NCBI GenBank assembly: GCA_051208035.1
Contig: JBPJFZ010000002.1
Location: 1 to 64,000 of the forward strand
From: JACKOB01 sp024234575
GTDB taxonomy: Bacteria; Pseudomonadota; Gammaproteobacteria; Pseudomonadales; Oleiphilaceae
DNA length: 64,000 nucleotides
Direction of reading: 5' to 3'
The translations under genes and the position numbers were made by a program. Under the pieces are notes generated by a model that saw only the letters and a list, made by a program, of their open reading frames with translations, was not told where the DNA came from and searched no databases. Of this stretch, positions 34,662 through 44,552 are shown one piece after another. Position 1 is the first letter of the stretch. Each line of letters begins with the position of its first letter.

Positions 34662-37421
34662 CTAATGCGCCTCATCCCAGTTATCACCGATACCCGCTTC
34701 AACAAGCAGTGGCACCGCGAGTTCTGCAGCGCCAGACATCAGTTCGATAATTTTGGGCTTTAACGTGTCTGCGTCACTGTCCCTGACTTCGAATACCAGT
34801 TCATCATGCACCTGCATTATCATAAAGGCATCGGGCTTGTCGGTTTGTAGCCAGTTGTCTACGGCCAGCATGGCGCGTTTAATAATGTCGGCGGCGGTGC
34901 CTTGCATGGGGGCGTTAATGGCTGTTCGTTCCGCGGCTTGCTGGCGCATTTTGTTGGTGGCGTTAATTTCAGGCAGGTGTAGCTGTCGGCCAAAAATGGT
35001 TTCAACATAGCCCTGATCGTGGGCCAGCGCACGGGTGCGGTCCATGTATTCTAATACGCCGGGATAGCGGGCGAAGTAACGGTTGATGTATTCCTGTGCT
35101 ACGCCTCGTTCAATACCCAGCTGGCGGCCTAACCCAAATGCCGACATGCCATAGATCAAACCAAAGTTAATGGCTTTAGCGCTGCGTCGCTGATCTGAAC
35201 TTACCGATGCCTCATCCACACCGAAAACCTCGGCGGCGGTGGCTTTGTGAATGTCTTTGTTGTGGGCAAATGCGTCCAGCAAGCCTTTGTCGCCAGACAG
35301 ATGCGCCATTATGCGCAGTTCGATTTGAGAGTAATCGGCGGCGAGAAGTTTGTAGCCTTTGGGGGCCACGAAAGCCTGCCGAATTTTTCGCCCTTCTTCG
35401 GTTCGAATTGGTATGTTTTGTAAATTTGGGTCGGTAGAAGACAGTCTTCCCGTTGCCGTTACCGCCTGATGATAGGACGTATGGATACGGCCAGTGCGGG
35501 CGTTAATCTGCTGTGGCAGTTTATCCGTGTAGGTCGATTTAAGTTTGCTTAGGCTGCGATATTCAAGGATCACTTTGGGCAACGGGTAATCGAGGGCTAA
35601 CTCTTGCAGAATTGGCTCGGCGGTTGATGGTTGTCCTTTTGGCGTTTTCTTGATAACAGGAAGGTTCAGCTTTTCGTAGAAAATTTCCTGTAACTGTTTG
35701 GGCGATCCAAGATTAAATTCTTGCCCGGCAAGGTCATAGGCTTCTCTTTCAAGCTGAGTGATGCGCTCCGCCAGATACAGGCTCTGCTTGCCCAGCAAAT
35801 TGGCATCCACCACGGCGCCGTGTCTTTCGATGCGGGCGATCACGGGGATGAGTGGCAGCTCGATATCATGGTACACCGGTTTCGATGTCTCATGTTCTAG
35901 CTTGCTTCCCAAAACTGTATGCAGGCGCAGGGTAATGTCGGCGTCTTCTGCTGCGTAGGGGGCTGCCTTTTCCAATTCGATCTGGTTAAAGGTTAGTTGC
36001 TTTACACCTTTTCCGGCGATCTCTTCAAAAGTGATAGTTTTATGACCAAGGTATTTAAGGGACAGGCTGTCCATGTCATGTCGGCTGGCGGTGCTGTCTA
36101 AAACGTACGACTGCAGCATGGTGTCACCTGCAATACCCTGCAAATAGATGTCGTAGTTGGCCAGTACGTTCATGTCATATTTAAGATTCTGGCCGATTTT
36201 GCCGTATGCCGGGTCTTCCAAGAGTGGGCGCAAGGCTTGCAACACCATCTCTCGGCTAAGTTGCTCGGGGGCGCCGAGGTAGTCATGGGCCAGCGGAACA
36301 TAGGCCGCTTTGCCTGCTTCAACGGCAAACGATACGCCAACAATTTCGGCTTCTTTGTAGTTCAGGCTGGTGGTTTCTGTGTCGAAGGCAAAAGTGCCTG
36401 CGTTTTTCAGCCGTTCTAGCCAGGTTTTAAAGGTGGCTTCATCAACAATGGTTTCGTATTCTGTGGTGACTGGGCCAGCTGGCAGCGCTTTACTTGTTAG
36501 CCTGGCTGCTGCTTCTGTGGTTTTGTTGTCACCCGCACTATTGGCACTTTTCGCCGGGCTGTCATTCAACTCTTTAATCCAGCTTTTGAACTCTAGCTCT
36601 TGAAACATAGCGAGTAGCTTGCCCGTATCTGGCTCAGAATGCTGGATATCAAGCAGGCTTTGTTCAAGGGTGACGTCGGTGCTGATCGTTGCCAGCTGGT
36701 AGGATAAGGGCAGAAATGAAATGCTTTCACGCAGATACTCACCCACTTTACCTTTTACTTTGTCTGCGTTTTCAATGACACCGTCGAGCGAGCCAAACTC
36801 TTCAAGCCATTTAACCGCCGTCTTTGGGCCGCACTTGGGAACACCGGGAATGTTATCGACTTTGTCACCCATCAATGCCAGATAATCAACAATACGCTCA
36901 GGGGGTACACCAAATTTGCTTTTAACGCCCTCGACGTCGAGTGTGGAGTTGTCCATGGTATTCACCAGCGTTACATGCTGATTTACCAGTTGCGCCATGT
37001 CTTTGTCGCCGGTCGAAACAATCGCGTCGATTCCATGGCTGGTGGCGTGGTGTGCCAGCGTGCCGATGACGTCATCCGCCTCGACATCCGGGATCATCAA
37101 CAGCGGTAGACCCATGGCCTGTATGATTTCATGGATTGGCTCTATCTGTACCCGCAGATCTTCAGGCATCGGCGGCCGGTTGGCCTTGTACTCGGGATAC
37201 ATCTCATGGCGAAAGTTTTTCCCTTTGGCATCAAAAATCATAATGATCTTCGATTGAGGGTAGTCTTGCTGCAATCGGCGGGTCATATTAATCACCCCTT
37301 TGATTGCGCCGGTAGGCATGCCTTTTGATGTAATCAGCGGGGGCAATGCATGGAAAGCACGAAAGAGATAGGATGATCCATCAACTAAAATAACAGGAGC
37401 AGTGGCGACAAGATTGTTCAT
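34662..37421 (-). CDS. polA: DNA polymerase I
   Basis: This 919-residue three-domain polymerase has a 5'-nuclease domain (~1-290, with LVDGSSYLFRAFHALP and DVEADDVIGTLA), a 3'-5' exonuclease and a polymerase domain. The exonuclease keeps its acidic residues in FAFDTETTSL (~347) and YAAEDADITLRL, so proofreading looks intact. Polymerase motif A is DYSQIELRIMAHLSGD (~697) and motif C MQVHDELVFEV (~873). It handles Okazaki-fragment maturation and repair. The start overlaps nothing, but the divergent DUF2782 gene begins only 50 bp away. Confidence 0.97.
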   Translation of the reverse strand: MNNLVATAPVILVDGSSYLFRAFHALPPLITSKGMPTGAIKGVINMTRRLQQDYPQSKIIMIFDAKGKNFRHEMYPEYKANRPPMPEDLRVQIEPIHEIIQAMGLPLLMIPDVEADDVIGTLAHHATSHGIDAIVSTGDKDMAQLVNQHVTLVNTMDNSTLDVEGVKSKFGVPPERIVDYLALMGDKVDNIPGVPKCGPKTAVKWLEEFGSLDGVIENADKVKGKVGEYLRESISFLPLSYQLATISTDVTLEQSLLDIQHSEPDTGKLLAMFQELEFKSWIKELNDSPAKSANSAGDNKTTEAAARLTSKALPAGPVTTEYETIVDEATFKTWLERLKNAGTFAFDTETTSLNYKEAEIVGVSFAVEAGKAAYVPLAHDYLGAPEQLSREMVLQALRPLLEDPAYGKIGQNLKYDMNVLANYDIYLQGIAGDTMLQSYVLDSTASRHDMDSLSLKYLGHKTITFEEIAGKGVKQLTFNQIELEKAAPYAAEDADITLRLHTVLGSKLEHETSKPVYHDIELPLIPVIARIERHGAVVDANLLGKQSLYLAERITQLEREAYDLAGQEFNLGSPKQLQEIFYEKLNLPVIKKTPKGQPSTAEPILQELALDYPLPKVILEYRSLSKLKSTYTDKLPQQINARTGRIHTSYHQAVTATGRLSSTDPNLQNIPIRTEEGRKIRQAFVAPKGYKLLAADYSQIELRIMAHLSGDKGLLDAFAHNKDIHKATAAEVFGVDEASVSSDQRRSAKAINFGLIYGMSAFGLGRQLGIERGVAQEYINRYFARYPGVLEYMDRTRALAHDQGYVETIFGRQLHLPEINATNKMRQQAAERTAINAPMQGTAADIIKRAMLAVDNWLQTDKPDAFMIMQVHDELVFEVRDSDADTLKPKIIELMSGAAELAVPLLVEAGIGDNWDEAH

Positions 37422-37470
37422 GAGTGTATTCTATGAGTTAGTGGATAAATTAATGTCGGGTAGGTTACCA

Positions 37471-37770
37471 ATGAAAAAGTGCTTTATCACCATGTTTTTA
37501 AGAACGTTTCTAAGTATGCTTTTAAGTCTTGTGGTGACATTTGCCGCGGCGGAGGAGATTGTTGTCGATCCTAATGAGCCGCAAATCACGATTCGTCAGG
37601 GTAAAGAGAAAACTTTCTACGAGTATCGGGTTAACGGAATACTAAAAGAAATTAAAGTCGTGCCTAAAATCGGCCCAGAATATTACCTCGTGCCCGGTGA
37701 TGGTGACGGCTGGATTCGTGAAGACAGGTCACAATTGCTGGTGCCTAGCTGGGTAATATTTCGTTGGTAA
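37471..37770 (+). CDS. DUF2782 domain periplasmic protein
   Basis: This 99-residue protein has a signal peptide (MFLRTFLSMLLSLVVTFAAA) and a short basic mature part, QITIRQGKEKTFYEYRVNGILKEIKVVPKIGPEYYLVPGDGDGWIR. That is the DUF2782 pattern. In Pseudomonas relatives it lies between polA and thrB, as here. Function is unknown. ATG 37471 (MKKCF) is chosen over upstream in-frame starts because it gives a normal signal peptide. Confidence 0.88.
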   Translation: MKKCFITMFLRTFLSMLLSLVVTFAAAEEIVVDPNEPQITIRQGKEKTFYEYRVNGILKEIKVVPKIGPEYYLVPGDGDGWIREDRSQLLVPSWVIFRW

Positions 37771-37806
37771 TGGATTGTGCGACTTAGTGACTAACCGAGG
37801 GCAATC

Positions 37807-38802
37807 ATGGCTGTTTTTACCCCTATAAGCGCGTCTGAGATGAGCGCGTTACTATCTCGCTATGACATCGGGGAATTAGTGTCACTGCACGAAGTAGGGC
37901 AGGGAATTGAAAATAGTAATTATTTCCTAACGACCACGGCACTAAATGAGCCGGAATCTACACCTGCTGCCCATCAACAATGGGTGGTGACGGTTTACGA
38001 AACGCTGACAGCAAGTGAAGTACCTTTTTTTCTTGGTGTTACTTCTGCTTTGGCCAGTGCCGGGCTGTTAGTGCCAGCCGCTGTGGCAGATACAGCAGGC
38101 TGTTTTTTACAGAGTTTACAAGACAAACCTTTGGCGATTTTCCCTCGATTTGCGGGAGACTGGCTGCGCACCCCTTCGCGAGAAAGCCGTATTGCCGTTG
38201 CTGATTTTATTGCCCGCATGCATGAGGTTGTCATTCCCCAGGCATTGCAGCGAGCACAGCCAAGAAACTTTTGCTGGATGCGAGCCCAACAGTTGAAGCT
38301 GGAGAACAAGGTGCCAGAAGCTGAGTTAAAGTTGATCGCAAACGCTCTGCAACTGCTGGAGGAGGCTAATGATCAGTTTACAGCGTGTCCCAAAGGCATC
38401 GTGCATGGTGATATGTTTCGAGACAACGTTTTGTTTGCAGAGGGTCGTTTGTCGGGAGTGATCGATTTTTATCATGCCTGCGAAGACATCAAACTGTTTG
38501 ATTTGGCAGTTGCCACAAATGATTGGTGTGCTGAGCCAAGTGGTGAAATTCGGTGGGACGACGCTGCAGAAATGTTGGCAGTTTATCGTCAACAGAGACC
38601 GTTATTATCTCAGGAAGAAGCGCTTTGGGGGCATGTCATGGTGTTGGCGGCCTTGCGGTTTTGGTTGTCCCGTTTGGTTAGCCGCCATCATAAGGGTTAT
38701 CAAAGTGAGGCAACACAAGGAGATATCACAAAAGATCCGGATGAGTTCAAGCGCAAACTCTGCTCTATTGCTGATCATTTTGGTTTCAGACTAGGGAGTT
38801 AA
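37807..38802 (+). CDS. thrB: Homoserine kinase, APH-fold type
   Basis: This 331-residue aminoglycoside-phosphotransferase-fold kinase phosphorylates homoserine for threonine synthesis. The start is the ThrB hallmark SLHEVGQGIENSNYFL. The catalytic loop is GIVHGDMFRDNVLF and the metal-binding motif GVIDFYHACEDIKLFDLAV. This is the ThrB2 type of Pseudomonas, unrelated to GHMP-type ThrB of E. coli. Its stop overlaps by 4 bp the stop of the convergent PilZ gene. Confidence 0.94.
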   Translation: MAVFTPISASEMSALLSRYDIGELVSLHEVGQGIENSNYFLTTTALNEPESTPAAHQQWVVTVYETLTASEVPFFLGVTSALASAGLLVPAAVADTAGCFLQSLQDKPLAIFPRFAGDWLRTPSRESRIAVADFIARMHEVVIPQALQRAQPRNFCWMRAQQLKLENKVPEAELKLIANALQLLEEANDQFTACPKGIVHGDMFRDNVLFAEGRLSGVIDFYHACEDIKLFDLAVATNDWCAEPSGEIRWDDAAEMLAVYRQQRPLLSQEEALWGHVMVLAALRFWLSRLVSRHHKGYQSEATQGDITKDPDEFKRKLCSIADHFGFRLGS

Positions 38803-39236
38803 AAAAAAGCCATTTCTTCCTTCACTTTTACCAGACACCTGACTGAGCCAGCCTTATCACCTTCGAGTCGTGTCATGCAGGCCTGAATAGCTCGATTTGT
38901 AGCAGCGTCAGGCTCATCAAATTGCAAGCCAAATTTTTGTTCTTTATTGCTGAAGTGTTCGTCGATCCAAACCAGCTTAAAAGGAATAGTCGCCTGTAGC
39001 GAAGTCTTATCGTCCACTTCCTGCATTGATAATGTCAGTTCCGTGGCAGTGATCTGGCAATCTCGCGGCAATATCAGCGAGCAGCCATGCAAGCCCAGGT
39101 CAATTATCAGCGTTGATATTTCATTTTCGCCCTGTTTGCGGAACAGCCAGTCTGGTTTGTTCTCTCGGTACTGCGTCAGATAGGCGTTAACTGCGCGTCT
39201 CGTCTTTCTCCGGTCGTCAAAATTCGTCACCGCCAC
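38799..39236 (-). CDS. PilZ domain protein
   Basis: This 145-residue protein opens with DDRRKTRR (RxxxR) and continues to LIIDLGLHGCSLIL, the (D/N)xSxxG motif with Ser replaced by Gly. Beta strands follow (ELTLSMQEV, TIPFKLVWIDEHF, KFGLQFDEP). It is a probable c-di-GMP receptor; the Gly substitution may weaken binding. No flagellar or pilus gene is adjacent. Confidence 0.82.
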   Translation of the reverse strand: MAVTNFDDRRKTRRAVNAYLTQYRENKPDWLFRKQGENEISTLIIDLGLHGCSLILPRDCQITATELTLSMQEVDDKTSLQATIPFKLVWIDEHFSNKEQKFGLQFDEPDAATNRAIQACMTRLEGDKAGSVRCLVKVKEEMAFF

Positions 39237-39395
39237 TCCCCTACAAAAATTGAATATATCTATTAATGTTTTAGTCTATAAAAGCTGGAATAGTCAATAA
39301 GTTAGCGAAATTAGGGGGTGTTGGTGGTGCTTTGTATGGGGGAGAGGGCTAGCCGATGAATATGGGTATCCATCGGCAGATAAAAGATGGGGCCT

Positions 39396-40760
39396 CTAAA
39401 TTTCTGCGTTAGAGAGGTTACGCATAATAAGCGCGTAGTCCATGTTTGGGATGTCGGCAGGCACAGGTACCCGCACGAAATGGCCTGATCCGGGCGCAAC
39501 TTCGACGCTTTCACCTTTGCGGTTTTCCATCTGCTCCAGCATGAACGTGTAGTTACCCTGTGGCGTCATGAGTTCGAGCTGATCGCCTATCGCGAAACGG
39601 TTCTTCACATCGATGACCATTTCATTTTTTGCCCGGTCAAACTCGATAACTTCGCCGGCAAAAATCTGTTTGTCGGAGGTGGAGTTGCCAGACTCGTAAT
39701 TTTGGTATTCATCATGTACGTGACGACGAAGGAAGCCTTCGGTGTAGCCTCGGCTGGCAAGTTTTTCTAATGTATCCATCAGGTTGATGTCGAAAGGCTT
39801 ACCTGCCGCCGCATCATCGATGGCCCGCCGATATGCCTGGGCAGTTCTCGCAACGTAATAGTAGGATTTAGTACGGCCTTCGATTTTTAAAGAATGCACG
39901 CCCATTTCGGTGAGCTGGTGCACATGGTGGATGGCACGTAAATCTTTCGAGTTCATGATGTAAGTGCCGTGCTCGTCTTCGTAGGCCGCCATGTACTGAT
40001 CCGGACGACTTTCTTCCTGTAATAGATAGATTCTGTCAGTGGGCTCGCCATCGCCCAATGTGGGGGCTTCGGGTTGCTTCTGTGGTGGCCAGGTGCCAGG
40101 CTCGGCATGCACAGGTATCACATTGCCGCCATGATCTTCTTTCGCTTCAATCGATTTGTACTTCCAGCGGCATGCATTGGTGCAGGTGCCCTGGTTAGGG
40201 TCGCGGTGATTAATATATCCCGACAACAGACAGCGGCCAGAATAGGCAATACAAAGTGCGCCGTGGACAAAAACCTCTATCTCCATCTCTGGGCATTCCT
40301 GGCGAATCTCACGAATCTCGTCCAGTGACAGCTCTCGTGACAGAATGATCCGGCTGATACCCTGACGGTGCCAAAACTTAACAGCAGCATAGTTAACAAC
40401 GTTGGCCTGCACGGACAAGTGAACTTCAGTATCTGGCCACTTGTCTTTAACCATCATAATCAGACCCGGATCAGACATAATCAGCGCGTCCGGCTTCATG
40501 TTGATCACCGGCTCTATGTCCTTCATGTAGGTTTTTATTTTGGCATTGTGTGGCGCGATATTGCTGGCGACATAAAATTTCTTGCCGAGAGAATGAGCCA
40601 GTTGAATGCCTTCATCAAGGTTGGCGAGATTAAAGTCGTTTTCCCGAACCCGCAGACTGTATCTCGGTTGACCCGCGTAGACAGCATCTGCGCCATAGGC
40701 AAAAGCGTATTTCAGATTCTTCATGGTTCCCGCAGGGGAAAGCAGTTCTGGCTTCATCAT
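39396..40760 (-). CDS. trhP: tRNA 5-hydroxyuridine synthesis protein TrhP (YegQ, U32 family)
   Basis: This ~454-residue U32-family protein matches E. coli YegQ/TrhP closely: PELLSPAGTMKNLKYAFAYGADAVYAGQPRYSLRVR, NIAPHNAK, DALIMSDPGLIM, LSVQANVVN and RIILSREL. The cysteine cluster CIAYSGRCLLSGYINHRDPNQGTCTNACRW holds the Fe-S ligands. It makes ho5U34 in tRNA anticodons from prephenate, not a protease. A ~20-residue insertion rich in Pro (EPGTWPPQKQPEAPTLG) follows the cysteines. Three closely spaced starts (GTG 40766, ATG 40760, ATG 40757) are possible. Confidence 0.92.
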   Translation of the reverse strand: MMKPELLSPAGTMKNLKYAFAYGADAVYAGQPRYSLRVRENDFNLANLDEGIQLAHSLGKKFYVASNIAPHNAKIKTYMKDIEPVINMKPDALIMSDPGLIMMVKDKWPDTEVHLSVQANVVNYAAVKFWHRQGISRIILSRELSLDEIREIRQECPEMEIEVFVHGALCIAYSGRCLLSGYINHRDPNQGTCTNACRWKYKSIEAKEDHGGNVIPVHAEPGTWPPQKQPEAPTLGDGEPTDRIYLLQEESRPDQYMAAYEDEHGTYIMNSKDLRAIHHVHQLTEMGVHSLKIEGRTKSYYYVARTAQAYRRAIDDAAAGKPFDINLMDTLEKLASRGYTEGFLRRHVHDEYQNYESGNSTSDKQIFAGEVIEFDRAKNEMVIDVKNRFAIGDQLELMTPQGNYTFMLEQMENRKGESVEVAPGSGHFVRVPVPADIPNMDYALIMRNLSNAEI

Positions 40761-40958
40761 GCTCACTTGACTCTCTCAATGTACCGGCCGCGCCAATCTA
40801 ATTAGCAGGGCATATCGACAGCCTTATCTTAGGCCGCCACTCTCGGGCGCGGATTCTAGCATAAACAAAGAGTGAGTGAGAGTAAGAAATGGTTACAATA
40901 TGAACAGTTTTAGGTGTGCACTTTAGAAAAATCGTAATCGTGTCTTGGCAGAGGTCTT

Positions 40959-42245
40959 TCAGGTCAGCAACAGGCTGGCTAATCCCGCTAAAACTGCAAT
41001 CACCAAGGGCGCTGTTACCGGGCGCAGCAGGTTTTGGTTGCTAAGCCCGGCCGCTAATGATGCCTTTACAAGGCTATTGGTCGCCGCTGCGATGAGAATG
41101 GCGATAGATGCTTCCTGGAGTTGTGCGCTATTCACTGCTATGGCTGCATCGCTACTTTGGCGTGCCAGGGTAAGGGTGATCGCATCGACATCGGTCATTC
41201 CTGAAATCATCGACAGCATATAAACCCCCATGCTGCCAAACCACTCTCTGAGCACATGAGACGCTAGAATAATTGCCGTTAGAATTGACCCGAAAGCAAG
41301 AGCCGTCGACAGTTCAAGCGGATTCTGTTTCAGCTCGATAGTTTCGCTCACGGGCTCTCTATGGCGAAACCAAATGACTAGCGCGGGCGCATAAATTAAC
41401 AATGTCATGATGACCACTGGCATGACGAGAATGCTGCCAAGAGCCGGGTTGATGAGGAAGCAGACGAAAAGCACCCGCGGAAACATGGTGCCACAGGCGG
41501 CGAGTATGCCGCTGGCGAGAATAAATCGATGCGAGGGGTTGGCCTTTGCAAGTCTTGCGAAGTGCATCGTTAGTGCGGTAGAAGAGCTTAATCCGGCAAA
41601 CAGCCCGGTAAAAATAAGGCCTCGGTGCGTGCCACCAATTTTCACGGCAAAATAGCCGACAAATGAAATACTGGCGATTAATACCACCATCCACCATATT
41701 TCGTAAGGGTTTATTGCATGCCAGGGGCCATAGCCTTTGTTGGGCAGAACGGAGAGCATCACCACAGAAATCAGTAGTAGCTTGATTGCCGCATCAAGTT
41801 CTACTTCCTGCAGTTTTGCCAGCGCCGCATGAATCTCATCCTTGTTATCGAGAATGAGTGTTGTAATGACCGCAGCGCAGGCCGCTAAAGTCCAGTGGCC
41901 TTCGGCACAAAGTACACCGAATAAAAAAGTTAATAGCATACCGATAAGACTGGTGATGCTTAAGTCATGTTTTACTTTCTGGCTATTGAGGTAGGCGGCG
42001 ACCATGATCATCGACAGGCAAAGCAGCATGAAGCCGATGATCCAGTGGCCATAGGTGGTTGATAGTATTCCGCTGATACCACCCAGTAGCCCGACCAAGG
42101 AGTAAGTGCGTATGCCTGCAACCCTGGATCCCGGCTGCATCTTACGGTTTATCCAGCCCCTTTGGATTCCAACCAGCATGCCCAGTGCCAGTGAAATAGC
42201 CAGGCTTGCCAGGTGATGTGTATTTAGTGCTGCATTATCTGGCAC
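40959..42245 (-). CDS. MgtC/SapB family, DUF4010 membrane protein
   Basis: This 428-residue protein has about 12 hydrophobic helices. The N-terminal MgtC-like motif LALGMLVGIQRGWINR is followed by GIRTYSLVGLLGGISG. The C-terminal DUF4010 part has the motif SSSTALTMHFARLAK and SGMTDVDAITLTLARQS. Function is unproven; a magnesium or other ion/osmotic role is assumed by analogy. The start is GTG 42245 with AAAGGA upstream, seven bases after the pap stop, so the two genes form an operon. Confidence 0.87.
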   Translation of the reverse strand: MPDNAALNTHHLASLAISLALGMLVGIQRGWINRKMQPGSRVAGIRTYSLVGLLGGISGILSTTYGHWIIGFMLLCLSMIMVAAYLNSQKVKHDLSITSLIGMLLTFLFGVLCAEGHWTLAACAAVITTLILDNKDEIHAALAKLQEVELDAAIKLLLISVVMLSVLPNKGYGPWHAINPYEIWWMVVLIASISFVGYFAVKIGGTHRGLIFTGLFAGLSSSTALTMHFARLAKANPSHRFILASGILAACGTMFPRVLFVCFLINPALGSILVMPVVIMTLLIYAPALVIWFRHREPVSETIELKQNPLELSTALAFGSILTAIILASHVLREWFGSMGVYMLSMISGMTDVDAITLTLARQSSDAAIAVNSAQLQEASIAILIAAATNSLVKASLAAGLSNQNLLRPVTAPLVIAVLAGLASLLLT

Positions 42246-42251
42246 GGGCGA

Positions 42252-43754
42252 TTATCCTTTATTTTCTTTTTTGCGCCTCTCCAGAGCCTGTTCTAACGAG
42301 TCACAAACAGTTTGCAATACCTTGATGCGTGCGCTTTTTTTGTCATTGGCCGGTACGAGAGTCCAAGGGGCGTAATCGGTACTGGTTTTTACCACCATAT
42401 CGTTAACCGCGCCAACATAGTCATCCCAGCGCTCTCGGTTACGCCAGTCTTCATCGGTAATTTTATGCTGTTTATACTCTATTTCCTGTCTTTCGTTAAA
42501 TCGATCCAGCTGTTCATCCTTGTCGATATGTAGCCAGAATTTTTGCAGATTCAACCCGTGGTCGCACAGTTGCTCTTCAAAATCATTAATTTCCAGATAG
42601 GCCCTGCGCCACTCGTCATCATTGGCAAACCCCTCAACTCGCTCAACCAGCACCCGGCCATACCAGCTGCGATCATAAATAATCACCTTGCCAGCCTTAG
42701 GGATATGTCGCCAGAAGCGCCACAAATAATGGTGCGCACGCTCTTCATCGGTAGGTGCTGCTATTGATATCACACGAGAAATACGTGCATCTACTGCTTG
42801 CATGATACGCCGTATAGCCCCGCCTTTGCCCGATGCATCCCAGCCTTCGAACACCAATACTGTCGTTACTTTCTGATGGTAGGCTTCCCAGCTCAAACGG
42901 GTTAGTTTTTTCTGTAACCGTTGCAGTTGTGCTTCGTAGTCGGGTTTGGATAGTGCCTGATCAAGATTAAGCTCGTTGAGTATTGACTTCTGCTCTGCTG
43001 ATGGCTCTTTTATTGCCAGCGACGTTATCTCTTCTTTGGTTGTCGCTTTGGATGATGCTTGTTGCAGTGCTGCAAGCACTGTTTCACCGACAGTCATGTC
43101 CCGATAGGCTTCGTCTTCCGCCTCGATAATCAGCCAAGGGGCTGTCGCGTTGTCTGTTAAACGAATAGCTCTTTCGGCAGCTTTAATGTGGTCGTCGTAA
43201 TTCTTGTGCAGTTTTTTGTCGAGAGGGGATACGATCCAACGGCTGTCGGGGTCCTTTTCAAGCGCTTTAAACTGCGCCTTTTGATGTGACTTCGACATGT
43301 GCAGCCAAAATTTAAGAATTAACGCCCCATCTTTTACCAGCATGGTCTCAAGACTGTTGATGCGCCGCATGTGACGATCAAATTTACTTTTGCTAATCGT
43401 ACCGAAAGCGCGCTGATAAATAGTGCCCGTGTACCACGAGCTTGAGAAAATACCGATTCTGCCCTTAGCTGGAAGGCACCGCCAGTAACGCCAGAAGCGG
43501 GGTCGCTCGCTCTCCTCATCGGTCTTTTGACCGAAGGCATGTACTTCCAGGCCTCGTGTATCCAGCCACTCGTTCAGTTTATTAACCAGCTCCCCTTTAC
43601 TGCTGTTATCGGCCCCACCAACCAAGATGATGACGGGACGGTTGCTATTGGCAAGTGCGAACTGTGCCTGCAATAACTCGGCTCTGAGTGAATTGATCCG
43701 GTTTTTGTAGGTTTTTTTATCGAGTTTCCGGCCTAATTCAGCAGCTTCAAACAT
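42252..43754 (-). CDS. pap: Polyphosphate:AMP phosphotransferase
   Basis: This 500-residue protein has two tandem PPK2 domains. The C-terminal half holds an intact Walker A GWDASGKGGAI and Walker B/lid YDRSWYGRVLVERVEG. The N-terminal half is degenerate (VGGADNSSKGELV, FSSSWYTGTIYQRAF). That layout defines class II PPK2 enzymes, which make ADP from AMP and polyphosphate. GGAGG precedes the ATG. It is first in a two-gene unit with the DUF4010 protein. Confidence 0.93.
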   Translation of the reverse strand: MFEAAELGRKLDKKTYKNRINSLRAELLQAQFALANSNRPVIILVGGADNSSKGELVNKLNEWLDTRGLEVHAFGQKTDEESERPRFWRYWRCLPAKGRIGIFSSSWYTGTIYQRAFGTISKSKFDRHMRRINSLETMLVKDGALILKFWLHMSKSHQKAQFKALEKDPDSRWIVSPLDKKLHKNYDDHIKAAERAIRLTDNATAPWLIIEAEDEAYRDMTVGETVLAALQQASSKATTKEEITSLAIKEPSAEQKSILNELNLDQALSKPDYEAQLQRLQKKLTRLSWEAYHQKVTTVLVFEGWDASGKGGAIRRIMQAVDARISRVISIAAPTDEERAHHYLWRFWRHIPKAGKVIIYDRSWYGRVLVERVEGFANDDEWRRAYLEINDFEEQLCDHGLNLQKFWLHIDKDEQLDRFNERQEIEYKQHKITDEDWRNRERWDDYVGAVNDMVVKTSTDYAPWTLVPANDKKSARIKVLQTVCDSLEQALERRKKENKG

Positions 43755-43866
43755 GCCTTGCCTCCGATTTGTTAAGGCAGCACAGGTGGCTGCCTTGCTT
43801 AAGAAAGAATGAAAAACTGGTTTTTCTAAAATACCTACTAATAACTATAGATCACTTATTAAAGGG

Positions 43867-43901
43867 AGGGTTAATTTGAATTCGAACTTGCTGTTAACCC
43901 T
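43867..43901. repeat. Inverted repeat upstream of the phasin-like gene
   Basis: AGGGTTAA and TTAACCCT are 8-bp perfect arms around 19 bp that include TTGAATTCGAA. It lies in the otherwise empty 323-bp gap between pap and the phasin-like gene, about 180 bp before the latter's ATG. It may be an operator; no T tract supports a terminator. Confidence 0.5.
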
Positions 43902-44077
43902 TGGCTGAACAGATCATTAGTATGATTATTCTAATTTAAAAGCGTAATTTTGGTGCGAGATTTGAGTAAAGCGGTGAGGTTTTTTCTACTCCCAGACGGG
44001 TAGTTTAAAGTCTCGTCGTTTAGATAACGCATTAAGTCAAAACTAAAACCATAAATTACGATTTTACGGAGAAAATT

Positions 44078-44464
44078 ATGAGCAAATTAAAGTCAATCCA
44101 GGAACAAATCCAGGTTTCTATCGAAAAAGGTATTAACACTGTTGAAGAGCAGCATAAGACATTGGCTTCTAAGTCTTTTGAATATGTTGAGAAAGTAGAA
44201 AATGAAGCAAAAACTTCTGTTCAGTCTCTCAAAGACATGCATAACGAAGCGGTTGCTAACATGTACGAATACGCTCGTACTTTGAACAAGAAGTTGGGCG
44301 GCTTTGCATCTGAAGTTGTTGGTAAGATCGATGGCGAAATCGAAGGTGCTGTAGAGAAAGCTGAAGAAGTTGTTGCTGAAACTAAAGAAGCATTGGCTGA
44401 CAAGCCTGTAGCTAAGAAAGCACCAGCTAAGAAAGCGGCAGCAAAAGAAGAAGCAACTGCATAA
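44078..44464 (+). CDS. Phasin-like coiled-coil protein with Ala/Lys tail
   Basis: This 128-residue, highly charged helical protein has an amphipathic coiled-coil body (residues ~1-95) and a C-terminal tail AKKAPAKKAAAKEEATA like the histone-H1-like tails of PhaF. Biased codons (GCT, GAA, AAA), a strong CGGAG ribosome site and a strong terminator suggest high expression. It may coat storage granules or bind DNA; no polyhydroxyalkanoate genes are in the window to support the first. The next gene is convergent. Confidence 0.6.
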   Translation: MSKLKSIQEQIQVSIEKGINTVEEQHKTLASKSFEYVEKVENEAKTSVQSLKDMHNEAVANMYEYARTLNKKLGGFASEVVGKIDGEIEGAVEKAEEVVAETKEALADKPVAKKAPAKKAAAKEEATA

Positions 44465-44481
44465 GGCATTGCTTTAAAAAG

Positions 44482-44507
44482 AACCCCGACATGTTCGGGG
44501 TTTTTTT
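44482..44507 (+). terminator. Rho-independent terminator of the phasin-like gene
   Basis: AACCCCGA pairs with TCGGGGTT around a 5-nt loop, followed by seven T. Confidence 0.93.
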
Positions 44508-44552
44508 ATGGCTGTAAAAAATTAAGAGTGCTGCCCAGGTTTAGTGAGTGAG

